DNA from: Caprella mutica
Taxonomy: Eukaryota; Arthropoda; Malacostraca; Amphipoda; Caprellidae
DNA length: 64,000 nucleotides
Assembly: GCA_947561585.1 (NCBI GenBank)
Contig: CANNZV010001151.1
Coordinates: 113,768-177,767 of the forward strand
Direction: 5' to 3'
Shown here: one piece after another, positions 46,435 to 57,499 of the stretch
How positions within the stretch are numbered: the first letter of the stretch is position 1
How the letters are laid out: every line of letters begins with the position of its first letter
Position numbers and translations under genes: made by a program
The notes under the pieces: generated by a model
What the model saw: the letters and a program-made list of their open reading frames with translations, nothing else
Told to the model about the DNA's origin: nothing
Database searches by the model: none

Positions 46435-47436
46435 ATGGCGGCCAACGCGACCGATCTGACTAATGATCTAATTATCTTGAATAAATCGTCTTCTTCAAGA
46501 CTAAAAATTTGTTACTATTTTGGGTGTAAAAAGACCAGTAGCAATTTCATCAAGTTATTTTTTAATTTTCGTCCGTATGACCACGAATTAAATAGTTAGA
46601 AGGATACTCGCACTTGAAAATGACGCGAAAGTGTGACGTCACGCGAGCGACTCATGACGTCACCTGGTATACAGATACTCGCATCGGAAATATTTGGTTA
46701 TAAATTTTCATGAAATAATTTTGATTACTTGGTATAATAGATAATTAAATACATCGTAGATGTTATTACTTAATATATAATTATATATATATACCTAATA
46801 CTGAAATCATTTATTGAATTTAGCTTAGATGATATTCAATAATAATTGGATTTGTGTCGACTACGATCGATTGTGTATTCTCCAACAATGATTGAAATTG
46901 AAGAACTATATAGAATAATTTCTAATATAAAAATGTAGGTATAAGAACTATTTATCACGATAAAATCGATATGGTGAAAAATATATAATCAATATTTGTC
47001 GGCGGATTTCTTCAATTAAGGAATGAATGAAAATCATAGATCACTAACTTTATATTGTTGTTCATAATATATACAAATTAACAAAATGAATAAAAAAAAA
47101 CTATAGAATAAAGTAGCTAATAGCTGTATTCTGAAAACTAGTATTAAGCTACAAAAAAGCTAGTATTGAGCTACAGACTCAAAGTAAATAATACAAGAAC
47201 CTTCAAATCGTATTCCAAGTGACGTCACCTTCTTTTTCTTTGTCGGTTTTTCTGTCGAGTGCGAGTATCCTTCTAACTATTTAATTCATGCGTATGACTA
47301 TAAAGATTGGATAATAGCATGCGGTAATGTGGAATTAAAAAAAATATCACCGAAAACGTTATTTAACAAAAGTTGGGTGTGTTGCAGCCATTTTTTGTGT
47401 TTGTACTGTACGTACAAACGTACGCACCATTGTTGA
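46435..47436 (+). pseudogene. THAP zinc-finger domain gene, split by a MITE
   Basis: ATG at 46435 (MAANATDLTNDLIILNKSSS) leads into C26-x4-C31 (CYYFGC), then 46581 ends a codon. Coding resumes at 47299: YKDWIIACGNVELKKISPKT, then VCCSHF with C77-x2-H80, and a stop at 47434-47436. The C2CH spacing (45 residues between C31 and C77) and the conserved Trp fit THAP domains, which bind DNA in a zinc-dependent way. The C-terminal AVPTIF-like box is missing and nothing of a transposase catalytic domain follows. The 717-bp interruption is the only break: across it the frame is conserved. Today's sequence would stop a few codons into the insertion. Confidence 0.78.
46582..47290. mobile_element. 709-bp MITE inserted in the THAP frame, 8-bp duplication
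   Basis: Ends CACGAATTAAATAGTTAGAA and, on the other strand, CATGAATTAAATAGTTAGAA are inverted repeats of about 33 bp (continuing GGATACTCGCACT). The octamer CGTATGAC flanks both sides (46574-46581, 47291-47298). 8-bp duplications suit hAT or P elements. The interior is AT-rich with three TGACGTCA palindromes and no frame. Confidence 0.9.
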
Positions 47437-47457
47437 CATGTGACGTCACAGCCTACC

Positions 47458-47667
47458 GGGACACGCGTAATATCCCCCCTATAGCTCTGGGATACTATAT
47501 ATTCTCTGTACTGTGCCGTCAGTCACATATCATTGAATAGAGCATTCAATGATCTGTGCCGTCAGTCATGTGAAGAATCCCGTGTGTCGCCCCCGAGTGG
47601 TAATTTACTGTTTTCTTCAATATTGATGTAATTTTTCGTGATACAATATTGATGTAATTTTCGTGAT
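47458..47667. other. Short spacer with local inverted repeats
   Basis: CTGTGCCGTCAGTCA occurs twice (about 47510 and 47558) around a palindrome, CATTGAATAGAGCATTCAATG. The left end of M1, about 55 bp by comparison with 61554-62132, is missing here. Confidence 0.4.
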
Positions 47668-47956
47668 ATATGGCGCCCACCATACTCAAAATTGCTATTA
47701 CACTAGACGAGACAATATAAAAGTGATCGTGCATTGAAATTTAGGGAAAATTGAAAAAAATACTATGAAATGAATCGTAGCATTAAAATTCGATGTCATC
47801 ACGAATATATATTTAGTTAATTGTCTTTTTGATAGTTGTGTGCAGGCGCGTATACAAGGGGGGGGGGGCATTTGGGGCAGATGCCCCCCCCCTTGAGGTC
47901 TGAACTTTTTAAAAATAAATCTACGGATTAATTAAACTATATGGATTAATCCTCCA

Positions 47957-48066
47957 AATTGAAGAACTGTCAATTACTTATCGCCATTCTTGTTCATTCT
48001 GGAGTGTTCCAGAGGTGCCAACTTATGAGATGTCCACCTGCATCGGCCGTTAACTTAAGCATTCAG
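47957..48066 (-). repeat. Inner inverted repeat of the hAT element, left copy
   Basis: Reads CAATTACTTATCGCCATTCT ... GTTCCAGAGGTGCCAACTTA ... GGCCGTTAACTTAAGCATTC. The inverse occurs at 52944-53010 (first part) and, with the AACTTAAG part, at 53160-53245. Confidence 0.88.
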
Positions 48067-48796
48067 TTCGCCATTTGCATTCGGCGCGTTAACATGTGTG
48101 TGTTTTTTCCTGCTCCCCTAGGCTTAAAAGTCTAGTTGTGCGTGCACAAGCCTAGATGTTCTCGTATACAGATAAGTGTTTTTATTATAGCTTTTCTTTT
48201 AGTTCTATAGGATATACAATTTTAGCCACTTTTGCTCGTTATTATAAATTTTAAAAAATTACCTATCTTGCGTGGTACTTGAAAACAGGCCTTGCTGATA
48301 GTTTTTAAGTGAGCCAGTTAACTACTAACTAGTTATAGGTTGTATGCCTATAGTCTCTTTCCAATAATTTCACAGACAGGGGAATTTCGATAACCCCCTG
48401 CTGGACCGAAGACCAACCCTAGAAATTCGTGACTAGGGTAAATCTAGTTAGTTAGTTCGAAGCCGGTAATTCGAGACCGTGCTTACACTGCAAATATACG
48501 CTATATCGTGTATAACTAACTCACTTAATATTTTCGTCCCAAATTTACGGTGACTACTAACCAGTTAACTACTAACTAGCTATAGGCTTAGCTATGCCTA
48601 TAGAGTCTCTTTCCAAATTTCACATTGTGAAATTCTTCTCTAGTAAGAGAAAAATTATAGACAGGGGAATTTCGATAACCCCCTGCTAGGATTGATGACT
48701 AAAACTCTAAGAATTCGTGACTAGAGTTACTAGTTAGAATAGATAAAGCCGGAAATTCGTGACCGTGCTTAAACTGGATATCTCAAAAATACGATA

Positions 48797-48976
48797 GGGT
48801 CACATAGGTAAATTGCAGCTCCCAAATTACATTGAAATGTTGCATTGATATCAAAAGAAGCGCGGTGAATAATATAATTTATTAATATTATTTTTTAACG
48901 TGTGTTTTGAAACCATGATGTTTCTTTTGTTATAGGCCGCAGTTAGTTAGCGTGCCGCAATTTACCTGCTTGACCC
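48797..48976. mobile_element. TA-flanked MITE (family GGGTCAAGYAGGTAAATTGC), copy 1
   Basis: Starts GGGTCACATAGGTAAATTGC and ends GCAATTTACCTGCTTGACCC, flanked by TA. It lies between structured units 2 and 3. Confidence 0.85.
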
Positions 48977-49409
48977 TATATCTAGTAACTATTCAACTCT
49001 CTTTAAATTTTCGTCACAAATTGGTGACTACCAGTTTACTACTAACTAGCTATAGGCTTAGCTATGCCTATAGAGTCTCTTTCCAAATTTCACTCAGTGA
49101 AATTCTTCTCTACTAAGAGAAATTATAGACAGGGGAATTTCGATAACCCCCTGCTAGGTTTGATGACTAAAACCCTAAGAATTCGTGACTAGGGTACTAG
49201 TTAGCTAGTTCAAGCCGGAAATTCGTGACCGTGCTTTACTGGATTGAACAAATATACACTATATATCGTATAATACTATAACTTTCTTGAACTTCCTTAT
49301 TATATTATATGGTAACTTTACATATGTGCAATAATACTCTAAATGAAAAATTTTAACGGGTACAAAGTGGCGTAAATTGTAAATAATACTTGTTTGTAAT
49401 CATTGCCTA

Positions 49410-49611
49410 GGGTCCCACAGGTAAATTGCGGTCCAATTGCAGTCTTTGCAAGAACTTTTCTAAAACTTTTTGATTCGAATTTTTATTGAAATTTGTTCAG
49501 ATATCTGAAGTAGCGGAATTGCATTCTATATTTTATTATTGTTTGAAGCTATGATATTTCTGTGGTTAGAGGACACAGTTAGTTAGTGTACCGCAATTTC
49601 CTGCTTAACCC
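49410..49611. mobile_element. TA-flanked MITE (family GGGTCAAGYAGGTAAATTGC), copy 2
   Basis: Starts GGGTCCCACAGGTAAATTGC and ends CCGCAATTTCCTGCTTAACC plus C, flanked by TA. It lies between structured units 3 and 4. A lone, worn right end of the same family is visible near 50510-50540. Confidence 0.82.
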
Positions 49612-50545
49612 TATCTAGCTTATAATTGGTAGCTACTTAAAGATTGATATTGCTACTAGTGCTATGTATTCCATTCAAGAAGCACCATGAATTTATGGAT
49701 ACAATTAATAATAATAATCCAGTTAACTGCTAACTAGTTATAGGTTATATGCCTATAGTCTCTTAACAATAACTTCACATCGTGAAATTTTCCCTGATTC
49801 AGAGATATAATATAGACAGGGGAATTTTGAAGAGAAATCCTAAAAATTTGTGACTAAGGTAAATCTAGTTAGTTAGTTTGAAGCCGGTATTTTGAGACCG
49901 TGCTTTCACTGGAAATATCAAATATACGCTACGCTATATTGTGTATAATTTTTCAACTCTTTATAAAAATTTCGTCGCACATTTATGGTGACTACTAACT
50001 AGCTACAGGCTATATGCCTATTGAGTCTCCTTCCATATAAACTCACATTATGAAAATTTTCTGTTTCAGAACAATTTGAGAGGGGATTTCGATATTCACT
50101 ACTATGATTGAAGACAGTCTCTATGAATTTTCAGCTAGGGCAACTAGTTAGCTATTTTAGCCGGGAATTTGTGACCCGAGCTTGTACTGGCTATATCTAA
50201 GGAACACTAGACATATCGTGTAACTTGAACTTTAGTCTCAAGTACCAATATTAATTTCTTAACAAATACAGACTGTTAATACCACTACAGATATGTTTTG
50301 CAATTGCGTATCCAAGTCTAGTTCTTCAATAAAAATTTTGCTGGAAGCCAGTTAACTTACTAGTTATATGCTAATGCCTACAGTCTCTTCCCAAATGAAT
50401 TTGCAATGTTAAGTTTTTCTCAGTCTGATTCAGAGAATTAACAGGGGAATTTCGATAACCTCCTGCTAGGATTCAAGACTGTTCATAGTTTTTCTAGTAG
50501 GCCAGTTTACTATGTGTCGTAATATACCTACTTAACCCTAAACCC

Positions 50546-52943
50546 TAATTACCTATATTCCCCGATAAATTCTTCTGCGACTCGGGAATTGACGAAGAGT
50601 TGAAGACTGTTGAATACGTTGTTGCACTAGAGCAACAACTAGTTCAACCGGAAATTTGGTACACATAGTTACATAAAACCTGTATTTCCAAATTATTTCT
50701 TATTTTGGAAATTCAAAAATTAATGTCTATAGGTATGAAGATTGGTCATAGAGAAGAATAATAATTTTCGGTTCAGTTTTCTCATTCATATAAGACGTGG
50801 AGGACTTCATTTATTTATAAATTTATCTAAAGCCATCGAATCTGCATATCCATTATTAACGTTATTAATTAGAACATTGAAGAACTGTAGTTGGTTCAAT
50901 GGAATAAATTTGTCTCGTGGCCTCTATTGATTTTGAAGATGATTACTTTTCTATCCATATAGAGAATAATACCGTAGATATTAGAAATTGGAAAACATTT
51001 CTAACTTAAGTTTAGAGCTAAAGGCTCTACTTGTGAATCATGCAACTTAAGTCATGAATTCTATATTGGCAAAATTAAGAACTGAAAGTTACTTGTCTAC
51101 GTACTATTTAATTTACTTAATTGATAGATGAATTCGTATATGAATGGACTGTTGCAGAGAGAGAGAGAGCACTGTTGTTATTAGTTATGAAAGAAATTTT
51201 ATTTTGTTTATTCCTAATCATTAGAAAGGAATGATTTTTAATTGATGCAACAAATTTGAGCAAAATTCTATTAATTGTGACGTTTTTATTTTTTATCAAA
51301 CTGTTGACTCTCTGCCTTCCAGCAGTTTAAGGGGGAGGTTTATTCTTTATAATTTTAGAACGTCTTAAAATTAATGCTCTCAAAATTGTCAATAGTAACT
51401 TACAAAAGAATAGAAATTGATGATGATTATCCAGCTTAAAGTATTTAGACACCCTTTCATTACTTTAGTTTCGTAAGCGTTGAAGGTATTTTTGGTTTCA
51501 AGCTTTCGATTGAAAAGATTTCTATTCATCATCAGGAGAAGTGTGGAAAACGTGGCCTTCAACTCTGAGTTTATATAACCTCTGATAATATGGATTTTCC
51601 AGTTGAATATGAATCTTTTCAATCAGTTTAGTAAGCATAAACCATAATTCTCAAAGTATTGTAATTAGCTACCACTGATGCATAAACTTGAAGAATGTAC
51701 ATTTCTTATAAATGTATTAAATTCTATTTAAAATAGATGGGATTATGTATGCTAAGACTCTACCTCTCACATTAATGTACTAGAACTGAAGGCCATTTTT
51801 ATCCGGTTGGCAGGGCCTTTTCAAATGACATTTAGTTTGTCCACATCAAAATATTTACTGTCAAGACTACAAATATTCAGCCATGCTCTCGTATTAGTTA
51901 AAGATTTTGACAACGTCTGTTAGAAGACTTATTTTTCTGTGAAAAAATATACTTTTATCAAAACATTCATGCTGATAAAGTAAGTTGGTATTTTGATGGG
52001 ATTACCGAATAGTAGCTGATATCTAACGTTTAAGTATCATGAGGCTTTATAAAATTTAGGAAGACCAAGTGCAACCGTGTTCATTACCCCTTTTGCGGTA
52101 CAAAATCAGTATCATGTGTTTTTAGTGCAGAATTTCCGCCAAACCTCTATAAACAACATAGCTAGATCACAAGTGGTATATTTCTTGAGTAGACAGAAAA
52201 TTGATCCCATGCAATTTAATGATGTAAATTATTGATATAAAGTTTTCTTATAATACTGGATTATGTACAGTGAAATCGCTTGCAGTAAAGAGTGTTAGTT
52301 ATTGAATTAGTGCAGGTATCCTGGATACCAATTAAAATAAAAATTAAATAAGACTAACCACTCCCATGTACAAATGATCTTGGAAGTTTCTTCTGTTTTG
52401 AATTTTGAAAAATTATTTCCCTCTGGAAAGTATTGCTTTTAGAATTTCAACCTATTAATTAATGAGATATGGTACAAGCTCAATGATCTATACATCAAGT
52501 TCCAACTTTCAAAGTTATGGATGTATAAAGATTTTGTATCATGAGACTATTTCAATTACTTTTTACACCACGTGTGGGAAATAATGAATTCCTGATTAAA
52601 TGAGGTATTTTAAAGTCAATTCAAATTCTGTCTATATTTAACCTTCAAAGAGTACATGGATTAGATTTCGTGGAGTCTCTAATCAATTCTGTAAGTTTCC
52701 GAAAATCATACAAACAGTACCTATCTATTTCAAAAATAGGTAGACGGATTGAAGCAATTATGGAAGAGGCAGGAATCGACATTGCTAATTTTAATCTCTG
52801 CACTTGTGCAGCAGCTGCCTGTTCTTTCTTGAACCATAATATTACCATTGACGATATTCAAGGTCAACGTTACAATTTTCTGATGCTCTTATTTTAAATT
52901 CATACTTGAAAATTGGTTGGTCTCATCTTTTGCTGCGTTCTTT
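50546..52943. other. Unique AT-rich interior of the 8.9-kb hAT element
   Basis: No recognised gene. Short open frames occur at 50742-50930 and 52604-52897 (described separately). A palindrome-like block at 51400-51630 is AT-rich only. Nothing resembles a hAT transposase. Confidence 0.5.
52604..52897 (+). other. Open 97-codon segment with protein-like composition, unidentified
   Basis: Open from a TGA at 52601 to the stop at 52897. Reads VHGLDFVESLINSVSFRKSY...GRRIEAIMEEAGIDIANFNL, amphipathic and not repeat-derived. There is no ATG near its start; the first Met is in AIMEEAG. It could be an exon fragment captured by the hAT element. I recognise no family, and the frame may be chance. Confidence 0.3.
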
Positions 52944-53304
52944 AAAATCTCATAAGTTGGCACCTCTGGAACACTCCAGAATGAACAAGAATGGCGATAA
53001 GTAATTGAACAGTTACCCGAGGCTTACCTGTAAGGTGAAGGGTGACTTCAATTACTTCGGAAGCCATTCTTGTTCATTTTTCTGGAGTGTTCTTTCCCGC
53101 CCGGAGCGCTCCCGCCCGAACACTCCAGAAATACACAACAAAAGATTCGATCTTTGAATACTGAATGCTTAAGTTAACGGCCGATGCAGGTGGACATCTC
53201 ATAAGTTGGCACCTCTGGAACACTCCAGAATGAACAAGAATGGCTTCCGAAGTAATTGAAGTCACCCTTCACCTTACAGGTAAGCCTCGGGTAACTGTTC
53301 AATT
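52944..53304. repeat. Palindromic inner repeats of the hAT element
   Basis: 52944-53010 is the inverse of 47957-48030. 53011-53093 and about 53218-53304 form a large palindrome (GTTACCCGAGGCTTACCTGT...GAAGCCATTCTTGTTCATT and its inverse) around a smaller GGAGTGTTC..GAACACTCC hairpin with CCCGCCCGGAGCGCTCCCGC near 53095-53117. Confidence 0.85.
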
Positions 53305-53339
53305 ATTTGATTATTTTAATTGCTTTTGACATGCTTGAA

Positions 53340-54694
53340 CACTGTTTTCTATCAAAATCGTCATTTTTTAATTGCGAAATTGGAGAAATTAAATTGCTTC
53401 AAGTAGTATTATGTATAAGCCATTTTGTCCATAGAGAGTGGATTTCTATCACCCTATTAATATTAGCATTGTTCTTCAATTTAAAAATGTTTTTGAATTT
53501 GAGAAGAAATGCATCGTCCTGTACTCTGTAGTTGCTAAAACACCTTCTTCTTCAACAGTACGCCCAAAATTCATGCTTTCCCAAGATAAGTGGAAGGATG
53601 GCTAAATCTTACCACCTGAAAAAGTTCACAAGAGTTCATGGTCTATTCAATGAAACTGGTTCTATTCACAAGAAAAAGCAAATGAAAACAAAACCAAAAA
53701 AACACAAACTGCGATTCAGGAGGTGAAGAGTTTCTTTAAAGAAACCACTAGATTTTCTCTCAAAGAAGCTTTTCAGCAGATTTCATCCACACCAAAACCA
53801 CGTGGTGGAGGATCGTCATACATTCATTTAGTTTCCGTTTTGTCATTGAACTTCAGTTCGACCATTAACGAAAATCATATAAATAGCGGTTTTGTGAGTG
53901 GATTATGCAGCAACCATCCAACATTGCCAATTGAATCGTTTTGACAGACGAGAAGATAATTTGCCTCCATCAAAAACACATCGAAAAAAAAAAAACGAAT
54001 GAATATCCTCGAAATATCTGGAAAACAAATGATAGTTATGATGCTAAGGTAATGATCTTCGTTGCAATTATTAATGGAATGGTTCCAATTGTTCAAGCAT
54101 TCCTTAATGAATATGGCAATTTGTTACCAGTTAATGGGTTTCAAAACTCTGATTGCTCCAGCACATTATTTGGCCCAGCCTGCAACTTCTTCACTTTGGT
54201 GGATGCAAGACCACATTGCACAAATGCAGCTCTAGAATTTAAGGAAAAGTTTCGAGGTCGAGTGATTAGTAGAAGTACGGAAATAAAATTCATGATCAGC
54301 ACACAGTCCAGATCTCAACTCTTTGGACTTTCGCATATGGGCTGCTGCACAAACTCGAGTTTATAAGTTTATATATAAGAAAAAAACAGATCCCAATGAG
54401 TCTCTTATACACTGTGCTCAAATCTTCGCTCAAAAATATAACAATAAGACTCTCAAGAAAGTATGCAAGAATGTTCTGAAGCGTGCATCGTTCTGTCTTC
54501 ACATCGGAGGGGTCATTTTCAACCACTTTTGTGGGACCTCAGGAGATGTGCCTCATAAGATATAAGACAATAAATGTTTAATAATAATAAAAATCCTTTC
54601 TTTTCCTTCAAAGTGATGCATCTATAATGGTTTTTGAATTATTTTTAAGTGCTTCTAATTCGCAATTAAAAAAATACTCTGATGAAACACAGTG
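53340..54694 (+). mobile_element. Mariner-like element, decayed, copy 1 (+)
   Basis: Ends CACTGTTTTCTATCAAAATC and, inverted, CACTGTGTTTCATCAGAGTA, the right one followed by TA. The transposase is in several frames: SGRMAKSYHLKKFTRVHGLF region (53590-53650), DEKIICLHQKHIEKKKTNEY (about 53944) with AKVMIFVAIINGMVP, then SPDLN-like S-x-x-L-D-F-R-I-W-A (about 54310-54345) and a C-terminal GGVIFNHFCG (54505-54540). The D..D spacing and order suit a mariner-related (IS630) transposase. Frameshifts and stops inactivate it. Confidence 0.8.
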
Positions 54695-54830
54695 TAGCAA
54701 TATGGTTTTGATTGTTTTTGCTGCAGCCAATGATTGAATATTATGGTGAAGTTAATAACTATCAGTCTATTAGACTTCATATACCTACTGCCTATGGGCT
54801 ATACAATTCATCCACTGACACACTGTGTTC

Positions 54831-56572
54831 CATCAGAAACGACATTTTTTAATTGCAAATTAGAAGCACTTCTAATGCATCAATTGTCATCATAGATACA
54901 CCACGTACGTTGATGGAAGAGAAAGTATTATTATTAAAAATTTATTGTCCTATATATATGGCTATATCATATGAACCACATCTCCTGTGGCCCTACAGAA
55001 GTTGTTGAAAATGACCTCCTCCAGCCTGAAGACAGAACGAAGCAAACTTAGAAACATTCTTCCAAATTTCTTAGGGGTCTCCGGGTTATACCTTTCAGCG
55101 AAACTTTAAACACTTTGTATAAGAGACACAATGGAATATTCTTTTACACATACAGTGTGTCCAGAAAAAATGTATCCACTGCCTTGAATCTGCATTATTC
55201 ATCATTCCACGATAATATGTAAAATATGTTGGTACCATAGATACGTATATCAATATTAATTAATTTTTCAGTAGTACTTATGATAAATTCGATGACAGTG
55301 GATACATTTTTTGCGGACACACTGTATAAACTCGAGTTTGTGCAGCAGCCAAGAAGTGAAAATCCAAAGGGTTGAGATATTGATTGTGTGCTGCCCAGGA
55401 ATTTTCCGTTCTTCTGCTAATGAATCGACCTCAAACCTTTTCAATGAGAAATTCTAGAACTGCATTTGTTCAATGTGGTGGAGCGCCGTCTTTCATCTAC
55501 CAAAGTGAAGAACGAGATGCAGAATGGTGCAGTATGGGCCAAATAAGGGGTGCTAGTTTGGTATGCGATCTGTGAGGTTAATGTGATCTGATAATGCATT
55601 AGTATTTTTATTTTAATAAGTACAAAACAAACAGTATAGACGAGATGATATTGTCACAATGCATTAGAAGTAAAAAAAAACGTATATTAATTGCTTGTTT
55701 TTACTTTATATTCAAATAAATTTGGTAGGATGTAGTTTATATAACGATATTTTCTTGCATTTCCATAATAAAGCTTTGTATATGTAAATGGTTTATATAT
55801 ATTTAATAAAATAAAATACTATATATATTTGGTATCTCGTATACCTGTTTGTATCTTTCATATTTGTTAATAAATTCTAAATAGATCGCTTGCCAAACCA
55901 GTAAATGATGATCAGATCGCATAGCAAACTAGCACCAAATAATGTCCTGAAGCAATTTGAGATATGAAACAACATTAACCGATGACAAGTTGCCATCATC
56001 ATCAAGGAATGCATGAAATATTAGAATTAGATTAATTCAATTAGTAATGGCAACAAAGATATAACCTTGGCATCATATCTATCATTCATTCCGTTGATAT
56101 TTCAGGGATTTTCATTAGTGTACCTGACGATCCTCCGCAACGGAGTTATGGTTGGTGAAATCTGCTGAAAAACTGGGGGTTCTGGGGGGTTCTTCATAGA
56201 AACTCTTCACCTCCTGAATCATTGTTTCTGTTCATTTTGGTTTTGGTATCATTTGCTTTTCTTGTGAATAGAACCAGTTTCATTGAATAGACCATGAAAT
56301 CTTGTGAACTTTTTCAGGTGTAAGATTTATAGCCGCCCTTCCACTTGTCATGGAGTGAAGCATGAATTTTCGACATACTGTTGAAGAAGAAGGTGTTTTG
56401 GCAAACTACAGAGTACAGGACGATGCATTTCTTCTCAAATTCAAAAACTTTTTTTAGGTTTAAGAAAAATGCTAATATTAATAGGATAAAATCCATTCTT
56501 TATACTTTATGAACATAATGACGTCCTCCCATTTCGCAATATAGAAAATGACGCTTCTGACGGAACACAGTG
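54831..56572 (-). mobile_element. Mariner-like element, decayed, copy 2 (-), inverted relative to copy 1
   Basis: Ends CACTGTGTTCCATCAGAAAC and, inverted from the right, CACTGTGTTCCGTCAGAAGC. Reading the minus strand gives the same 5' region (GAATTTGAGAAGAAATGCAT, CACCTTCTTCTTCAACAGTA) and the same C-terminus (EEVIFNNFCRATGDVVH) as copy 1. The inverted similarity continues outside the termini (GATTATTTTAATTGCTTT), so this is an inverted duplication and not two insertions. The middle is rearranged and contains a MITE. Confidence 0.8.
55153..55324. mobile_element. Tc1/mariner-type MITE, intact 172-bp copy
   Basis: CAGTGTGTCCAGAAAAAATG...CATTTTTTGCGGACACACTG with TA on both sides (55151-55152, 55325-55326). 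Same family as the split copy at 7055-8875 (shared TTGGTACCATAGATACGTAT interior). Inserted in the inverted mariner-like copy. Confidence 0.92.
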
Positions 56573-57499
56573 TAAGCATGTTCAAAGCAATTAAAATAAT
56601 CAAATAACTGATTAGTCTGAGGAATTATCCGTAGATTTTCTTTCAGAAACGTTAATTTTTTTGAAAAGTGCCCCCCCCCCCCCTTGACCGAATCCTAGAT
56701 ACGCCCCTGGTTGTGTGAAGCAATTCCATGCCTATATATTAAAAAGTTTTATTTCATTGATTGTATGGCAACACTGGACACTACACAGAAGCCTTCATTC
56801 TTTTTTTTTGTAAAATGGCTACTTCACAGTAGCCATACAAAGTCTTAAATAACTTTTAAAATGAAACAAAATACTTTTTCCACTACTTCAAATCTCTTTA
56901 GCAGGCTTCAGTGACAATTTCATCACCTCTTAAACGGTGGCGGTGTTCGTTCTATCGCGCAGTGAGCAATCACAAATTCATGGCGCTCGCCATAGAATTG
57001 TTTGCTATTAGAGAGAAAAGGGGCGGAGTTAAGCCCGTATTACACTGTGGCGCTCGCTATGGCAGTCGCCACAATTTTGTTATTTTTCTCTCTAACTCCG
57101 CCCCTTTTCTCTCTAATAGCGAAAAATGTCTTGGCGAGCACCACGGAATTGTGATCGCTCACTGCGCGATAGAACTAACACCGCCACCGTTTTAGAGGTG
57201 ATGAAATTGTCACTGAAGACTGCTAAAGAGATTTGAAGTAGTGGAAAAAGTATTTTGTTTCATTTTAAAAGTTATTTAAGACTTTGTACGGCTACTGTAC
57301 TATACAAAAAAGGAATGAACGCTTCTGTGTAGTGTCCACACACAGAGAAAGGATTAGTTGAATCAAATCATATTTGATTTGTTTTGACTAAATTTTATGG
57401 TTTATCTGTGCGCCTACCTACGTGGTAAGTTGCAGGTACTATTTAAAATGAGTTAAATTGACGTTGGTTGAAACAACACATATGTGAGTTGATAATTTT

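Larger units (their letters stand above)
46349..47457 (+). mobile_element. Small TIR element encoding a lone THAP domain
   Basis: GGTAGGCTGTGACGTCA at 46349 and its inverted copy TGACGTCACAGCCTACC ending at 47457 bound the element. After removing the later insertion (46582-47290 and one 8-bp duplication) about 390 bp remain, nearly filled by a 94-codon THAP reading frame. THAP domains form the N-terminal DNA-binding part of P-element and THAP9 transposases, so a P-type relation is plausible. No clear target duplication was found. Confidence 0.65.
48300..50545 (+). repeat. Array of about six diverged copies of a structured repeat
   Basis: Each unit has in order: a CTATAGG..GCCTATAG palindrome, TTTCACA.TGTGAAAT, TTCTCTAGTAAGAGAA, hairpin A (CAGGGG-loop-CCCCCTG), hairpin B (ACCCTA-loop-TAGGGT) and hairpin C (AAGCCGG-loop-CCGTGCTT). 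The loops of A, B and C all contain AATTTCGA/AATTCGTGA. A/B/C lie at 48377-48400/48416-48439/48460-48484, 48662-48685/48703-48728/48746-48770 and 49130-49153/49172-49195/49212-49236; weaker units follow near 49815-49905, 50090-50190 and 50443-50490. Units 2-3 and 3-4 are separated by MITEs. No reading frame. Confidence 0.85.
47843..56709. mobile_element. 8.9-kb hAT-type element within M1
   Basis: Starts CAGGCGCGTATACAAGGGGG and ends TCCTAGATACGCCCCTG (inverted: CAGGGGCGTATCTAGGA). Both ends have G or C runs and AAATCTACGGAT just inside. The flanking octamer GTTGTGTG (47835-47842, 56710-56717) is present once at the matching site of M3 (61773-61780), which is direct proof of insertion. It encodes no hAT transposase; it carries structured repeats, MITEs and two mariner-like relics, so it was mobilised in trans or has lost its gene. 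Confidence 0.93.

Noticed and set aside
48300..50545. Hammerhead or other known self-cleaving ribozyme in the structured array
   Set aside because: No CTGATGA...GAAA core in the right arrangement; nearest is TTGATGACT without the partner motifs.
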